Part shown: piece after piece, positions 20,981 to 30,375 of the stretch
Position numbering within the stretch: the first letter of the stretch is position 1
Layout: the number at the start of each line of letters is the position of its first letter
Source of the DNA: Limnanthes douglasii subsp. nivea
Lineage: Eukaryota; Streptophyta; Magnoliopsida; Brassicales; Limnanthaceae
Assembly: GCA_036936605.1 (NCBI GenBank)
Contig: JAUPFV010000001.1
Coordinates: 246,944,925-247,008,924 of the forward strand
Reading direction: 5' to 3'
Length of the DNA stretch: 64,000 bases
Notes under the pieces: model-generated
Told to the model about the DNA's origin: nothing
Seen by the model: the letters and a program-made list of their open reading frames with translations, nothing else
The model's database searches: none
Made by a program: the position numbers and the translations under genes

Positions 20981-22599
20981 TAAAACTGGCAAATTATATA
21001 TACCGTCTCGCAAAACATTGATGAAAACATTGATGAAATTTGTTTAACCACTATACCAAGGTATTTTCTTTTGTTCTATTTACTGTTTTTGTGTTGAGGT
21101 AAGTAAGATTTGGTGAGATATCTATTTTAGATGGTTGTTATTACCATTTGTAATCTATTTTATTAGAATGTGCGAAATCTACGCTTATACATGTTTGCGA
21201 AAAATCACGACGTATCTTACTACATATCTAGTGAATAGTATTCACTAGGTTGGTATAGGACGCAATATTTCCCTTACATCATAGTCTATAGTAATTGTAT
21301 TCGTCACGCCTAAATTCCCGGCAAATCACTTCTAAATTTACTTGAGGTAAAGAGAGGTTTTGGAAAAATACACAATTTTCCTGCAACTAATCCAAAAGAA
21401 AAATCAAAAGAAAAAAAAAACACAAAACAAAAGTGAAATCAAATACATAATTGTTAACGGAGTTCAACAAATTATGCCTACGTCTCCGGATCTGCTGCAG
21501 ATCGATTTTATTAGAAAAACACAGTGACTCTGCCGTACAATCCTTAATGTGTAATTTATGACCCACTAAAATTACATTGTATTTCAATTCACTCCAGCTC
21601 TCTTTAATGTGTTTAGCACTTGCCTCATCTTCAATGTCTTTTCATCTAACATCTCTTCTATCCACTAACATGAATGTTGAATAAGGCTAGACTATTATGT
21701 TAAAAGAACATATGATTTTTTTAAAATAACTAGTTTGCGGAAATGGGGAAACTAACCCTTACAAAACTTACCTTTGCACAAACCTATGAAATGGTACGTA
21801 TTTGTCACATATGCGGCAAATAGAGTGTATGTACCATGTCTCCGAAAATATGACGAAGTATGTTTGGCCACTCTAACCACTAACTTATTGATTTTTAATG
21901 ATTGAATTGTTGTTTTTATGTTGTGTCAGCAAACATTTGGTGTAATATTAACGTTAAATTTTATTATTTTCATTTTGTGATCTAACCTACTAATACTATA
22001 ATTTATAACAATGATTAGGAAACATAGTATAACATATATGCGAAACTTATACTATCAATTTTGTGAAATGTGTAATAGATAGGGTGCGAAACATGTTTTT
22101 AGGTAGTGAAATCTAACCTCTTGGAAACTTTCAAATTCTATATTTTGTTTTTATTTTGTAGAAGGTAAATGTTTGTGAAATATTACCATTATAGGATAAC
22201 ACTCATCGTTTTATGAACTACGAGTATTACACACTAGATTTGATGAATCCGATGGTGAAAAATGTCGGTAAACAAATCAACTTCTTATATATAATCTGAA
22301 TGCACAATCTAGACCGTAAAGGTAGAAGCCGTAGAATTTTATACCAATTAGAGATATAGTTATTATAATAAAGTCTTGAACAAAAAAATAAAAAACAAAA
22401 ATCAACCGACCAAAAAAATAAGTTATCTTTTCAAATTAGTAGATCGGCCGATTGAATGTGATAATATGTGATCCTGAATCGTGTTTTCCAGTACATACAA
22501 CCATGTATCGTCCAAATACTTTCAAGACACGTGGTCATGCCGAAGGTCAACTAGAATATTTTTTAAAACAAAGTATCCAAGCTTATAGTTTGTTCAATT
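20981..22599. other. No recognisable gene
   Basis: AT-rich sequence. The frames at 21387-21587 (minus) and 22452-22688 (plus) have no domain of their own, although the end of the latter overlaps copia-derived sequence in a different frame. Confidence 0.5.
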
Positions 22600-23104
22600 C
22601 ACTGAACACGGTGAACCAAAGAATTATAAAAAAATGTTATCTTATGAGGAGAAAAATATTTAGCTTGAGGCTATCAAGAAAGGGATGAATTCCTTCAATA
22701 AGAATGAAACGTTTGAGCTAGTGAAGCCTCCTAATGAAAAGAAAGTCTTGAAGGATAGATGAGGTTTTAAGAACAAAAGAGATGGTGGGAAAATTGTCAA
22801 GCCGAAAGCTAGACTTGTATTAAAAAGATGCAATTAGAAAAAGGGCATTGATTTGATGGGATATTTTCTCCGGTTGTTAAGATGACTTATATCAGAACTG
22901 TATTTGGTTTATCTACAAGCTTAAATATTATGTTGGAGCAACTTGATGTAATTTTTTATATATATGATAATTTGCATGAAGAAATCTACATGGAGCAACC
23001 TGAAGGTTTTGAAAAGAAAATGGAAAGAAACCTGTTTTTGTAAGTTGAAAAAGAGTCTTTATGAGCTTAAACAAGCGTTCGACTCATTTATGATTGATAA
23101 GGGA
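22600..23104 (+). pseudogene. Ty1/copia RT fragment
   Basis: Read across two frames this is the N-terminal half of a copia RT: EPKNYKKMLSYEEK at about 22613, MNSFNKNETFELVKPPNEKK near 22686, KNKRDGGKIVKPKARLVLK near 22770, then YMEQPEGF in a shifted frame near 22990, and KLKKSLYELKQA near 23045. After that it skips a few residues to FDSFMIDKG at 23080 and stops matching, where the Tat-lineage LTR probably begins. Stops and shifts are present, and the YVDD centre is absent. Confidence 0.75.
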
Positions 23105-23281
23105 ATAATTCGCCAGAATTAATAATAAGGAGTTAATTGTGAATGGAAGGAAATTAATGTGACTATAATAGCATTTGTCGCTTATTAGTGGTTAATTTGT
23201 AAACAATGTATGTGATAAAGGACCAAAAGAGAAATAAAACAAGCCCACCAAGGACATTAATGGGTCCACCCTTTCCTATTA

Positions 23282-23554
23282 CTCCCTCCGTCCCATTATA
23301 TTTGACGTTCTAAACAAATATATTTGTCCCAATTTAATTGACGTTCTCAAATTCCAAGATGGTATTAATAACTATATGCCATTTATATCCTTCTTCTTAT
23401 AATTAATTTACTTTATTTTTGTCTTGCATACCTATTAATTATAAAGGTTATAAATGGAAATTAGAAACACTTTTTATAATTTCAAAATCAATGATGGCCT
23501 TTCTTAATTAATGTGCATAAGGCTAAAACGTCTAATATATTGGGACAAAGGGAG
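23282..23554. mobile_element. Stowaway-type MITE inserted in the LTR
   Basis: Begins CTCCCTCCGTCCCATTATAT; the other end reverse complemented reads CTCCCTTTGTCCCAATATAT, with similarity continuing for about 35 bp (GACGTT, TAAAC/TAGCC). TA at 23280-23281 and 23555-23556 is the target duplication. 273 bp, AT-rich, no coding potential. Confidence 0.92.
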
Positions 23555-23562
23555 TATAAAAG
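23555..23562 (+). promoter_or_regulatory. LTR TATA box beside the MITE target site
   Basis: TATAAAAG followed by GAGACCC, at a usual distance upstream of the leader. Its first TA is the right-hand target duplication of the MITE, so the MITE landed at the 5' edge of the TATA box and the box was preserved. Confidence 0.65.
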
Positions 23563-23701
23563 GAGACCCATTATTCTTGGTAGGGGGGGGGGGGATTCTA
23601 CAATATAATATTCTCTTTCCACTTTCTCTCTCTACACTCTCACTCTAGTCACATCAGGTCCAAGATCCAATATTCTTCATAGTCATTTATTCTCTCATCA
23701 T

Positions 23702-23719
23702 TGGCGCCGTCTGTGGGAA
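23702..23719 (+). other. Primer-binding site of the Tat-lineage element
   Basis: TGGCGCCGTCTGTGGGAA directly follows the LTR end. This type of sequence is found at this position in plant Tat-lineage elements; the priming tRNA (possibly tRNA-Arg) is not verified. Confidence 0.7.
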
Positions 23720-23775
23720 TCCGTGATACCAAAAAGGAATCTTTTTCTTTGAAAATCGCGATCTGATCTTAAAGG

Positions 23776-25473
23776 ATGAATGACGAAGCTATCGAAGAGA
23801 GGGTCGGGAGAGAAGTAACCCGAGCCGTTTCGTTATCTGAAGGCGAAGGAGCCCCGGGTCGGGACAAGCGTTCGACCCTTATCATGACTAGGAGATAGCT
23901 CATGGAAGACATTTCCAGATTAAACGCTGAGAGAGAAAGGGCGTTAGACGAGAAAAGGGTTCGGGAATGAAAAGGTAAAGAACCACTCGCAGATAACCGC
24001 GGCGGAGGCAACCCGACTGCGGGACATCGCATCGAGGCCCGACCTGTTAGATATTATCAAGAGCCTCATCCAGGGGACGGGCAGAACGCCAGAGAGGAGC
24101 GGTACCCTGAGGATAACCGCGGCGTCTCCGCCAATTACACTTCAGATGATTCGTCGGAAAGGGAGTACCGACGTCGGGAAAGGTTGAACAAACACTCACA
24201 GAAAAACCGTTCCCGACGCCACAGGAGACCCCGGTCAGACTCTCCTAAGTACAAGAAAGGTAGCACTGAAAAAAGAAGACCAGCGTCGTTTGAGAAAGAA
24301 TAAATGCCAGCAGGCAGCAGGGAAGAGCGGGTAGCACTACCTCAGGTTCAGTGGCAACCTTCGAACAGCCAGAACCAAGGGTACCGAACTAGCAGCCAAT
24401 TTATCAACCACGGGGATGAAGGTCTCTACGGGATTCAGACAGAAGGGCTCGGAGGCGGAGCGTTCGGATTCGGGTTGAATTGGAGAGCTTCGTCGTTGTC
24501 CGACGAGATATTATCAGGGCATCTCCCGAAGAGGTTTGATATTTCCAAATTGGAAAAGTATGACGGAAAGAGGGACCCGAATAACCACTTGGAAGCCTTC
24601 AAAAAATTTATGTTGAGTTTCGACAACGACGATAAACTTTTGTGTCGGGCGTTCTCGATGACCTTCCACGATCGGGCGTCCAAGTGGTACAACCGGTTAC
24701 CACAAGGTTGTATCAAAAACTTCGGGATGTTCAGGACAATGTTCCGACAACACTTCGTCGGAAACAAGAGTTTCCGAGCTAATGGAGACACCATCATGAA
24801 TTGTAAGCAGAGGTTAGGAGAGAGCCTCAGGGAATATACCAGGCGTTTTATTGACGCTAAGACCGACCTGGACCATTGCGAGGAAAATGTGGCGCTAACC
24901 GCGTATCGCTTGGGCTTGCTCCCGGGACCAATGAAGCAAGCGGTAACTAAAAAGCAAGCATTTAATTTTTCCGCCCTTCTGGCTCAAATAGAAAAACAGA
25001 TACTGATCGAAGAAACCGAGGCGTCCGAGCTGACAGCGCAAATTCAGCAGAACGCGCAAGCATCGGTCGTGATAAGACAATGGGCTCAATCCAGCTACGC
25101 TCAGCAAGCCCAGCCGGTCAGCACGATACCTCCGACCCAATCCTTGCCAGCCAAGCCTTCGGCTCCCCCGAGCCAAAAAGCAAAGCAGCCGAATCAAGTG
25201 GGTTCGCGATCCATGTCTAACAAATGGATCCGACCCGCTTACTTCGCTGACTGGACATAATGCGTGTCTTCGATCTACGAAAAGACTAAGAAGAGCGGGA
25301 TGTATTGGAGGCCTTTCCCTATACCAACGCCTCGAGAGCAGCGGAACAACCGGTACTGTCGCTACCATGAAGATGTAGGGCACGATTCAAAGGATTGCAT
25401 TGCCCTCAAAAAGGAAATACAGATGTTGATAGAGCACGAGAACCTCCTAGAATACGTGGAAAAGAAAGCTTAG
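23776..25473 (+). pseudogene. Gag polyprotein, Tat-lineage, broken by in-frame stops
   Basis: One frame runs from the ATG at 23776 to 25473 with stops at 23896 (TAG), 23968 (TGA), 24301 (TAA), 25258 (TAA) and 25471 (TAG). The N-terminal third is Arg/Glu/Ser rich. The Retrotrans_gag domain spans about 24560-24960 (YDGKRDPNNHLEAFKKFM, FHDRASKWYNRLPQG, SLREYTRRFIDAKTDL). A Gln/Pro-rich stretch follows. A zinc-knuckle-like C-x2-H...H...C (CRYHEDVGHDSKDC) lies at 25357-25398. Gag forms the virus-like particle and binds the element RNA. The start choice rests on its position 56 bp after the primer-binding site and the shared frame. Confidence 0.85.
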
Positions 25474-25524
25474 CAGAATACCACTTCGAGAGATACCGTC
25501 ACGATACCGAAGTCCGAAACCACC

Positions 25525-26190
25525 ATGACCATTTCCGAAGTCACCGATCCGTTTGACGTTTCAACCGAATATCTCGACCCAAAAGCGAATCACAACATCA
25601 TCGGGATCATTGAAGAAGGAGCTGCGGGAAGTATTGGGAATGTGAGAAACCTTTGTAAAATTTTCGAATCGTTGACTATTTTTGGTGGAGATTCTATGGC
25701 AGGCACCACACATTCCTCTAGGAAACGACATATCGTAAATTTGGCTACGCAGTTGGAAGCCCGAACCTATCCTCACTCAAAAGGTATCCCTTCACCGATC
25801 CTATATTTTGACGACGACGACATGAGGGACATAGCCGACCCTCATGAAGACGCCATAGTTATCGGGGCGACCATTGCGGGGGAAGAGGTCCGGGGTATTT
25901 TGGTAGATACTGGTAGCTCAGCCAATATAATCTTCGCATCCACCTTCACAAAGTTCAGGACACCTCCGGTCAATATGCGATCAGACCGAACCATCGTGGG
26001 GTTTACGGGTTCGGCAGCAGACGTAGTAGGGGAGTTCGAGGGTATCGTTCAGCTAGGCCGCAGACCGTTCAAGAAAGAGGTCACAGTCTTATTCGTGGTG
26101 GTGGATGCCCCGTCTTCTCACAATGCTATTTGGGCAGATCATGGTTATCACGAATGCATGCGGTATCGTCCACAGTTCATCAATGTTTGA
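25525..26190 (+). pseudogene. Aspartic protease, Tat-lineage, active site intact
   Basis: Continues the gag frame after a TAG at 25471, so gag and protease were one polyprotein. It shows KRHIVNLATQLEAR, DMRDIADPHEDAIVIGATI, the active site VDTGSSANIIF (Asp-Thr-Gly at 25906-25914) and FTGSAADVVGEFEG, then VVVDAPSSHNAI. At about 26131 one base is lost relative to the family (GRSWLSRMHAVSS continues in the next frame), so the open stretch ends early at 26190 with unrelated residues. Confidence 0.85.
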
Positions 26191-27440
26191 AATACGTGGT
26201 CGGAAACAACGTGGGCATAGTCCGGAGCAGCCAAAAAGCGGCGTGGGAGTGTTACCGAGCGGCTTTGGCGCCCAAAAAGGATCAAGAGATGGCACAAGCG
26301 CGGGACTAGCAATTAAAGGGGCTTCCCTCGGGGTCGTTACCTGTTGATGATCCTAGGAAAGCTCTCGGTTTCTTAACCACCGATGAAGAATGTGAACAAC
26401 ACACATTTACCGAAAGGAAGATCCTGCAGATCGGAATCCAGCTGTCGCCAACCTTGAGGGAACAGTTGTTAACTTTACTACAGGAGAATTTAGATTTATT
26501 CGCATGGTGTTTAAAGGACGTGACGGGAATTCCAGAGAACTACGTGGTTCACAAGCTAACTTCGTCACACCCATTTCCCAAAAGCGTTGAGCCTTTTTCC
26601 CAGAAAAGGCAGAAATCATTATGCGAGAGGTCGAAAGGATGATCAGCGTCGGACACATTAAGGAGTCGAGTTACCCGCTCTGGACATCCAACCCGGTCCT
26701 GGTAAAAAAGAAAAACGGGAAGTGGAGGATGTGTGTGGACTTTACCGACCTCAATCGGGCATGCCCGAAGGATCCCTTCCCAATGCCGAGGATCGACCAA
26801 TTGGTGGACTCAATGTCGGGAAACAGACTGCTGTCATTCATGGACGCGTACGCAGGCTACAACCAGATCAAATTGCACCCAGCGGACCAGGAAAGCACGA
26901 CGTTTATAATAGGCCGAGGCTTATATTGCTACAAAGTCATGCCGTTCGGCCTAAAAAACTCTGGAGCGACTTACGAGAGGTTGGTTAACAAAACCTTCGA
27001 TTTCCAGATAGGGCAGAATATGGAAGTCTACATTGATGACATGCTAGTAGAGCGGTACGGACGAAGAGCATCTCGCCGATTTGAAGGAAACGTTTGACAA
27101 CCTCAGGGGAATAAATCTCAAGCTTAATCCGGAAAAATGTTCCTTCGGGGTAAGGTCGGGCAAGTTCCTGGGTTTCTTTGTTAGCGAAAAGGGAATTGAG
27201 GCCGACCCAACTCAACTTCAAGCTCTTACCGACATGACTCCGCCTAAGAATATCAAGGAAGTCCAGATATTAACCGGGCGTCTCGCGGCTTTAAATCGGT
27301 TTATCTCTCGATCGTCTGACAAGTGTGCTCTATTTTTTCAGGTCCTGAGAAATGCCAAGAATTTTGTTTGGACAGTGGATTGTAATGAGGCCTTTTTGGG
27401 AATCAAGACTTATCTATCATCTCCAAACCTTCTCACGAAG
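26133..27440 (+). pseudogene. Protease-RT linker and reverse transcriptase, frameshifted
   Basis: The linker runs in the frame from 26133 (HQCLKYVVGNNVG, WECYRAALAPKK) with a TAG before LKGLPSG. It reads through ENLDLFAWCLKDVTG, then shifts at a T run near 26592. RT follows from about 26600: PVLVKKKNGKWRMCVDFTDL, FMDAYAGYNQIKLHP, KVMPFGLKNSGATYERL, and the catalytic YIDD at 27029-27040. Another shift near 27055 moves the thumb (KETFDNLRGINLKLNPEKC, LAALNRFISRSSDKC) to a third frame. All RT motifs are present, so decay is recent relative to the other Tat-lineage copies here. Confidence 0.85.
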
Positions 27441-27850
27441 CCTTTGACAGGTGAGACTCTTTTCCTTTACATAGCAGTTTCAGATTCCGCGGTGAGTACG
27501 ACATTGATCAGCGAGTCAGGAGCGTCCCTCAAAGCGGTATATTTCGTGAGCAAAAGTTTACTGGACGCAGAAACACGGTATCTAAGACTGGAGAAGATGG
27601 CCTTGGCATTAGTAACCTCGGCGTGAAAAATGCGTCCATATTTTCAAGCGCACCCCATTGTTGTCCGCACCTCGTTTCCACTCAAGTACGTTCTTCAGCG
27701 CCCGGACATGTCAGGAAGAATGTCTAAATGGTCGGTCGAATTAGGCGATTGCGACATCAATTTTGAGCCATGGACGACCATTAAAGGCCAAGTTCTGGCT
27801 GATTTCATAGTAGAATTTCATTCCGACCGCCCAGACCAAGACGCATCCTC
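27441..27850 (+). pseudogene. Retroviral-type RNase H domain, Tat-lineage
   Basis: Follows RT in the same frame with LFLYIAVSDSAVSTTLI, VYFVSKSLLDAETRYLRLEK, a TGA at 27624 in place of the Arg before KMRPYFQAHPI (a CGA-to-TGA change is likely), and KWSVELGDCDINFEPW ending in QVLADFIVEFHS. In RT-RNase H the domain degrades the RNA template. In Tat-lineage elements it acts as a tether because the second RNase H carries the activity (proposed in the literature). Confidence 0.75.
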
Positions 27851-27863
27851 GGGACCAGCCGGA

Positions 27864-28364
27864 CCAAATGAGTGGACCATCCGCACCGATGGGGGATCGA
27901 AGGTAAATGGTTGCGGAGTTGGCGTACAGGTAGTCACCCAAACGTGCATAAGTATGCATCAGACAATCCGATTTGGTTTTCCCACTTCTAACAACGAAGC
28001 CGAGTATGAGCCCGCCCTGGCCGGTCTACGACTAGCACAGGTATGTGGAGCTAGGCATGTACGTCTCGTTAGTGATTCTCAACTTTTGATAAATCAAGCC
28101 TCGGGAGCCTCGGAAGCCAGAAAAGAACATCTGGTTCAGTACTTAGCCGCATTAAGGGTGTTAGCTGCGTCATTCGTTAAAGTAACATATGAACATGTCC
28201 CAAGAGCCGAGAATGTGGTAGACGACTCTCTAGCGTTGGCCTCTTGCTCAAACAATTACCCCTGGATAATCGAACAAGAAAACCCGTCAATCATAAAGAG
28301 GAAAGAGTTGGATAATTGGCCTGAAATCGCTTGTCACGTGTCTTCGGTAACTATGTCGGATTGA
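27864..28364 (+). pseudogene. Archaeal-type RNase H (second RNase H) domain
   Basis: Shows the acidic active-site pattern: EWTIRTDGGSKVNGCGVGV (Asp at 27888), SNNEAEYEPALAGLRLAQV with the Glu, LVSDSQLLINQASG with the second Asp, and YEHVPRAENVVDDSLALAS near the end. This is the additional RNase H found in plant Tat-lineage elements, distinct from the preceding retroviral-type domain. The frame is open to a TGA at 28362; coding similarity continues after it into the integrase linker in the same frame. Confidence 0.85.
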
Positions 28365-28400
28365 CGACATGACATTATTGCTTTCCTAGCCGAAGGTTTA

Positions 28401-29574
28401 TTGCCGGACGATGGCGCGTCGGCCCGAAAGGTGCGCAATAAAGCCCGAGGCTACGTTTTATTGGGCGACGTATTGTATAAAACATCGTTCAGCCGACCCT
28501 TACTGAGGTGTTTGGGGGTAAATGAGTCGCAGATCATTGTGTCCGAGTTGCACGACGGGGAGGGCGCGGCCCACTGTGGTTACAAGGCCTTGATAAGAAG
28601 AATTTTTCTCGCCGGATTTTTTTGGCCAATGATAACGTCAGATGCTCAACAGATAGTAAAAACCTGCGACACTTGTCAAAGATTTGCGAATGCAATAAAC
28701 GTGTCCGCGGCCCCTTTAGAATCTATATCTGAAGGATTACCCTTTGACCGATGGGGAATCGATCTTGTAGGGCCGTTACAAATGGCATCTGGTGGGAGAC
28801 AAACGATCGTGGTGGCCGTAGACTACTTTTCCAAATGGGTTGAAGCCGAACCATTATCCCCCACCAAGACTAAGGACATCGTCGGATTTATCTGGTCCAA
28901 TATCTGTTGTCGGTTCGGGGTACCCCATAAGCTCACCATGGATAACGGACCCCAATTCGACAGCAGAGAGATGAAATCTTTTTGCGCAACTCACAGAATT
29001 AGGCAGTGTTTTTCCGCCCCATTCCACCCTCAAGCGAACGGGCAAGTCGAAGTCACCAACAGGACAATTTTGGACGGCCTCAAAAAGAACCTCGAAGGAA
29101 AAGCTGGCAAATGGCCAGACTATTTGCAGGAGGTATTGTGGGCTTACCGAACTACGCCACGAACGACGACTAAAGAATCGCCTTATGCTCTGGTCTATGG
29201 CATGGACGCAGTCACTCCGGCAGAATCTATATTTTCCTCCTTCAGGATCGGTACCTATGACGAAGACGCAAATGGAGGTGACAGACAGTTAGCCCTCGAC
29301 CTCATAGAGGAAAAACGGAACCGCGCCCAGCTAAATTGTCTACATTATCAGACCTTAATGAGTAGTCGGTATGCGACTAAAGTACGACGGCGGGAATTCA
29401 AAGTCGGTGATAAGGTTCTAAGACGCGTTTTTCTGCATATCAAAGACAAAAGCCTCGGTAAGCTCGCCCCAAACTGGGTAGGGCCATACGAAGTGATATC
29501 GTTTACAAGATAAGCTCGGGCGTTCATTAAGGCTACCATGGAACATCGAACATCTGAAATTGTATTTGGAGTAA
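28401..29574 (+). pseudogene. Integrase, Tat-lineage, catalytic residues intact
   Basis: Open from 28401 to 29513, then a frameshift near 29505; the family ending YLE-stop is at 29572-29574. The zinc-binding region includes ELHDGEGAAHCGYKAL and TCDTCQRFAN. The catalytic D-D-35-E is complete: Asp in RWGIDLVGP (28761), Asp in TMDNGPQFDS (28941) and Glu in NGQVEVTNRT (29049), 36 codons later. The C-terminal GPF/Y-like region reads FKVGDKVLRRVFLHI and LAPNWVGPYEV. No chromodomain is present, as expected for this lineage. Confidence 0.85.
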
Positions 29575-29604
29575 TTTCATATTTTGTAAACTCAGACTTA
29601 TTTG

Positions 29605-29673
29605 TGTAAATATTTTTTGGGTTGGGGATGCACTCTTTCCTACATCGGTGGCGCGAGAAGGTTTTAATGAGGC
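29605..29673 (+). other. Conserved noncoding block after pol
   Basis: GCACTCTTTCCTAC and GAAGGTTTTAATGAGGC match the block at 3478-3540. Same distance from the pol stop in both elements. Confidence 0.55.
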
Positions 29674-29788
29674 ATCGATAACACCCGCCCCCTTTCATCG
29701 AATTTTTTTTGCCTTTCCATCGTTGGTGTTACAGATGACTCTGTCAGCTGATGAGCTGATCGACGAATCTTTTTTAACAATCTTGACT

Positions 29789-30150
29789 ACTTAACAGAAC
29801 CTTCATCGGTTTTTCAGTTTTCGAACTCATCTACATCTTAAATTCCCGACCCTACGAGAAAATTTTCAATTTTACATTGATCAACAGAACCTTCATCGAT
29901 TTTTCAGTTTTCGAGCTGATCTACATCTTGAATTCCCGACCTTACGGGAAAATTTTCAATTTTACATTGATCAACAGAACCTTCATCGGTTTTTCAGTTT
30001 TCGAACTTATCTACATCTTGAATTCCCGACCTTACGGGAAAATTTTCAATTTTACATTGATCAACATAACCTTTATCGGTCTTTCAGTAATCAAACTGAT
30101 CTACATCTACAATTCCCGACCGTTATAGTTTGACCAACAGAACTTTCACG
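29789..30150 (+). repeat. Tandem repeat, about four units of 90 bp
   Basis: Units beginning GATCAACAGAACCTTCATCG start at 29879, 29969 and 30059. A diverged first unit starts about 29789 and a partial last one follows about 30133. Each has CAGTTTTCGA, ATCTACATCTT, AATTCCCGACC and GGGAAAATTTTCAATTTTAC. The sequence is unrelated to the 61-bp repeats at 3601-3905, although the position is equivalent. Confidence 0.92.
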
Positions 30151-30375
30151 AGTTTTTTTTGTAACCGAACTAATTACATCTCAAAATTCCGACCCTCACA
30201 TGGATTTATAAAACCATTATAGAATGAAACATTCACAAAAATATAAGTACAAATGAAATATTGATTGTCTGGAAATTTTGCTTACAGAAAAGGTTTATAG
30301 GGGATTCTGCAGTCCCCAAATTAACAGGTCTTAAACAACAAAATACAAAAACACAAAAACTAAGGACGTCGGGAA

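Larger units (their letters stand above)
23105..23700 (+). repeat. 5' LTR of the Tat-lineage element, containing a MITE
   Basis: The right end is CA at 23699-23700, one base before the primer-binding site. The left end lies where copia similarity stops, near 23105, but no partner LTR exists to fix it. Without the 273-bp MITE the LTR would be about 320 bp. It carries a TATA box at 23555 and, downstream, CT-rich leader sequence and a G12 run at 23583-23594. Confidence 0.6.

Noticed and set aside
23093..23105. Exact left end of the Tat-lineage LTR at a TG near 23095
   Set aside because: Copia RT similarity (FDSFMIDKG) still runs through this TG, and there is no second LTR or target duplication to confirm a boundary.
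24895..25383. Minus-strand 162-codon frame
   Set aside because: Complementary shadow of the gag reading frame; composition follows the gag codons.
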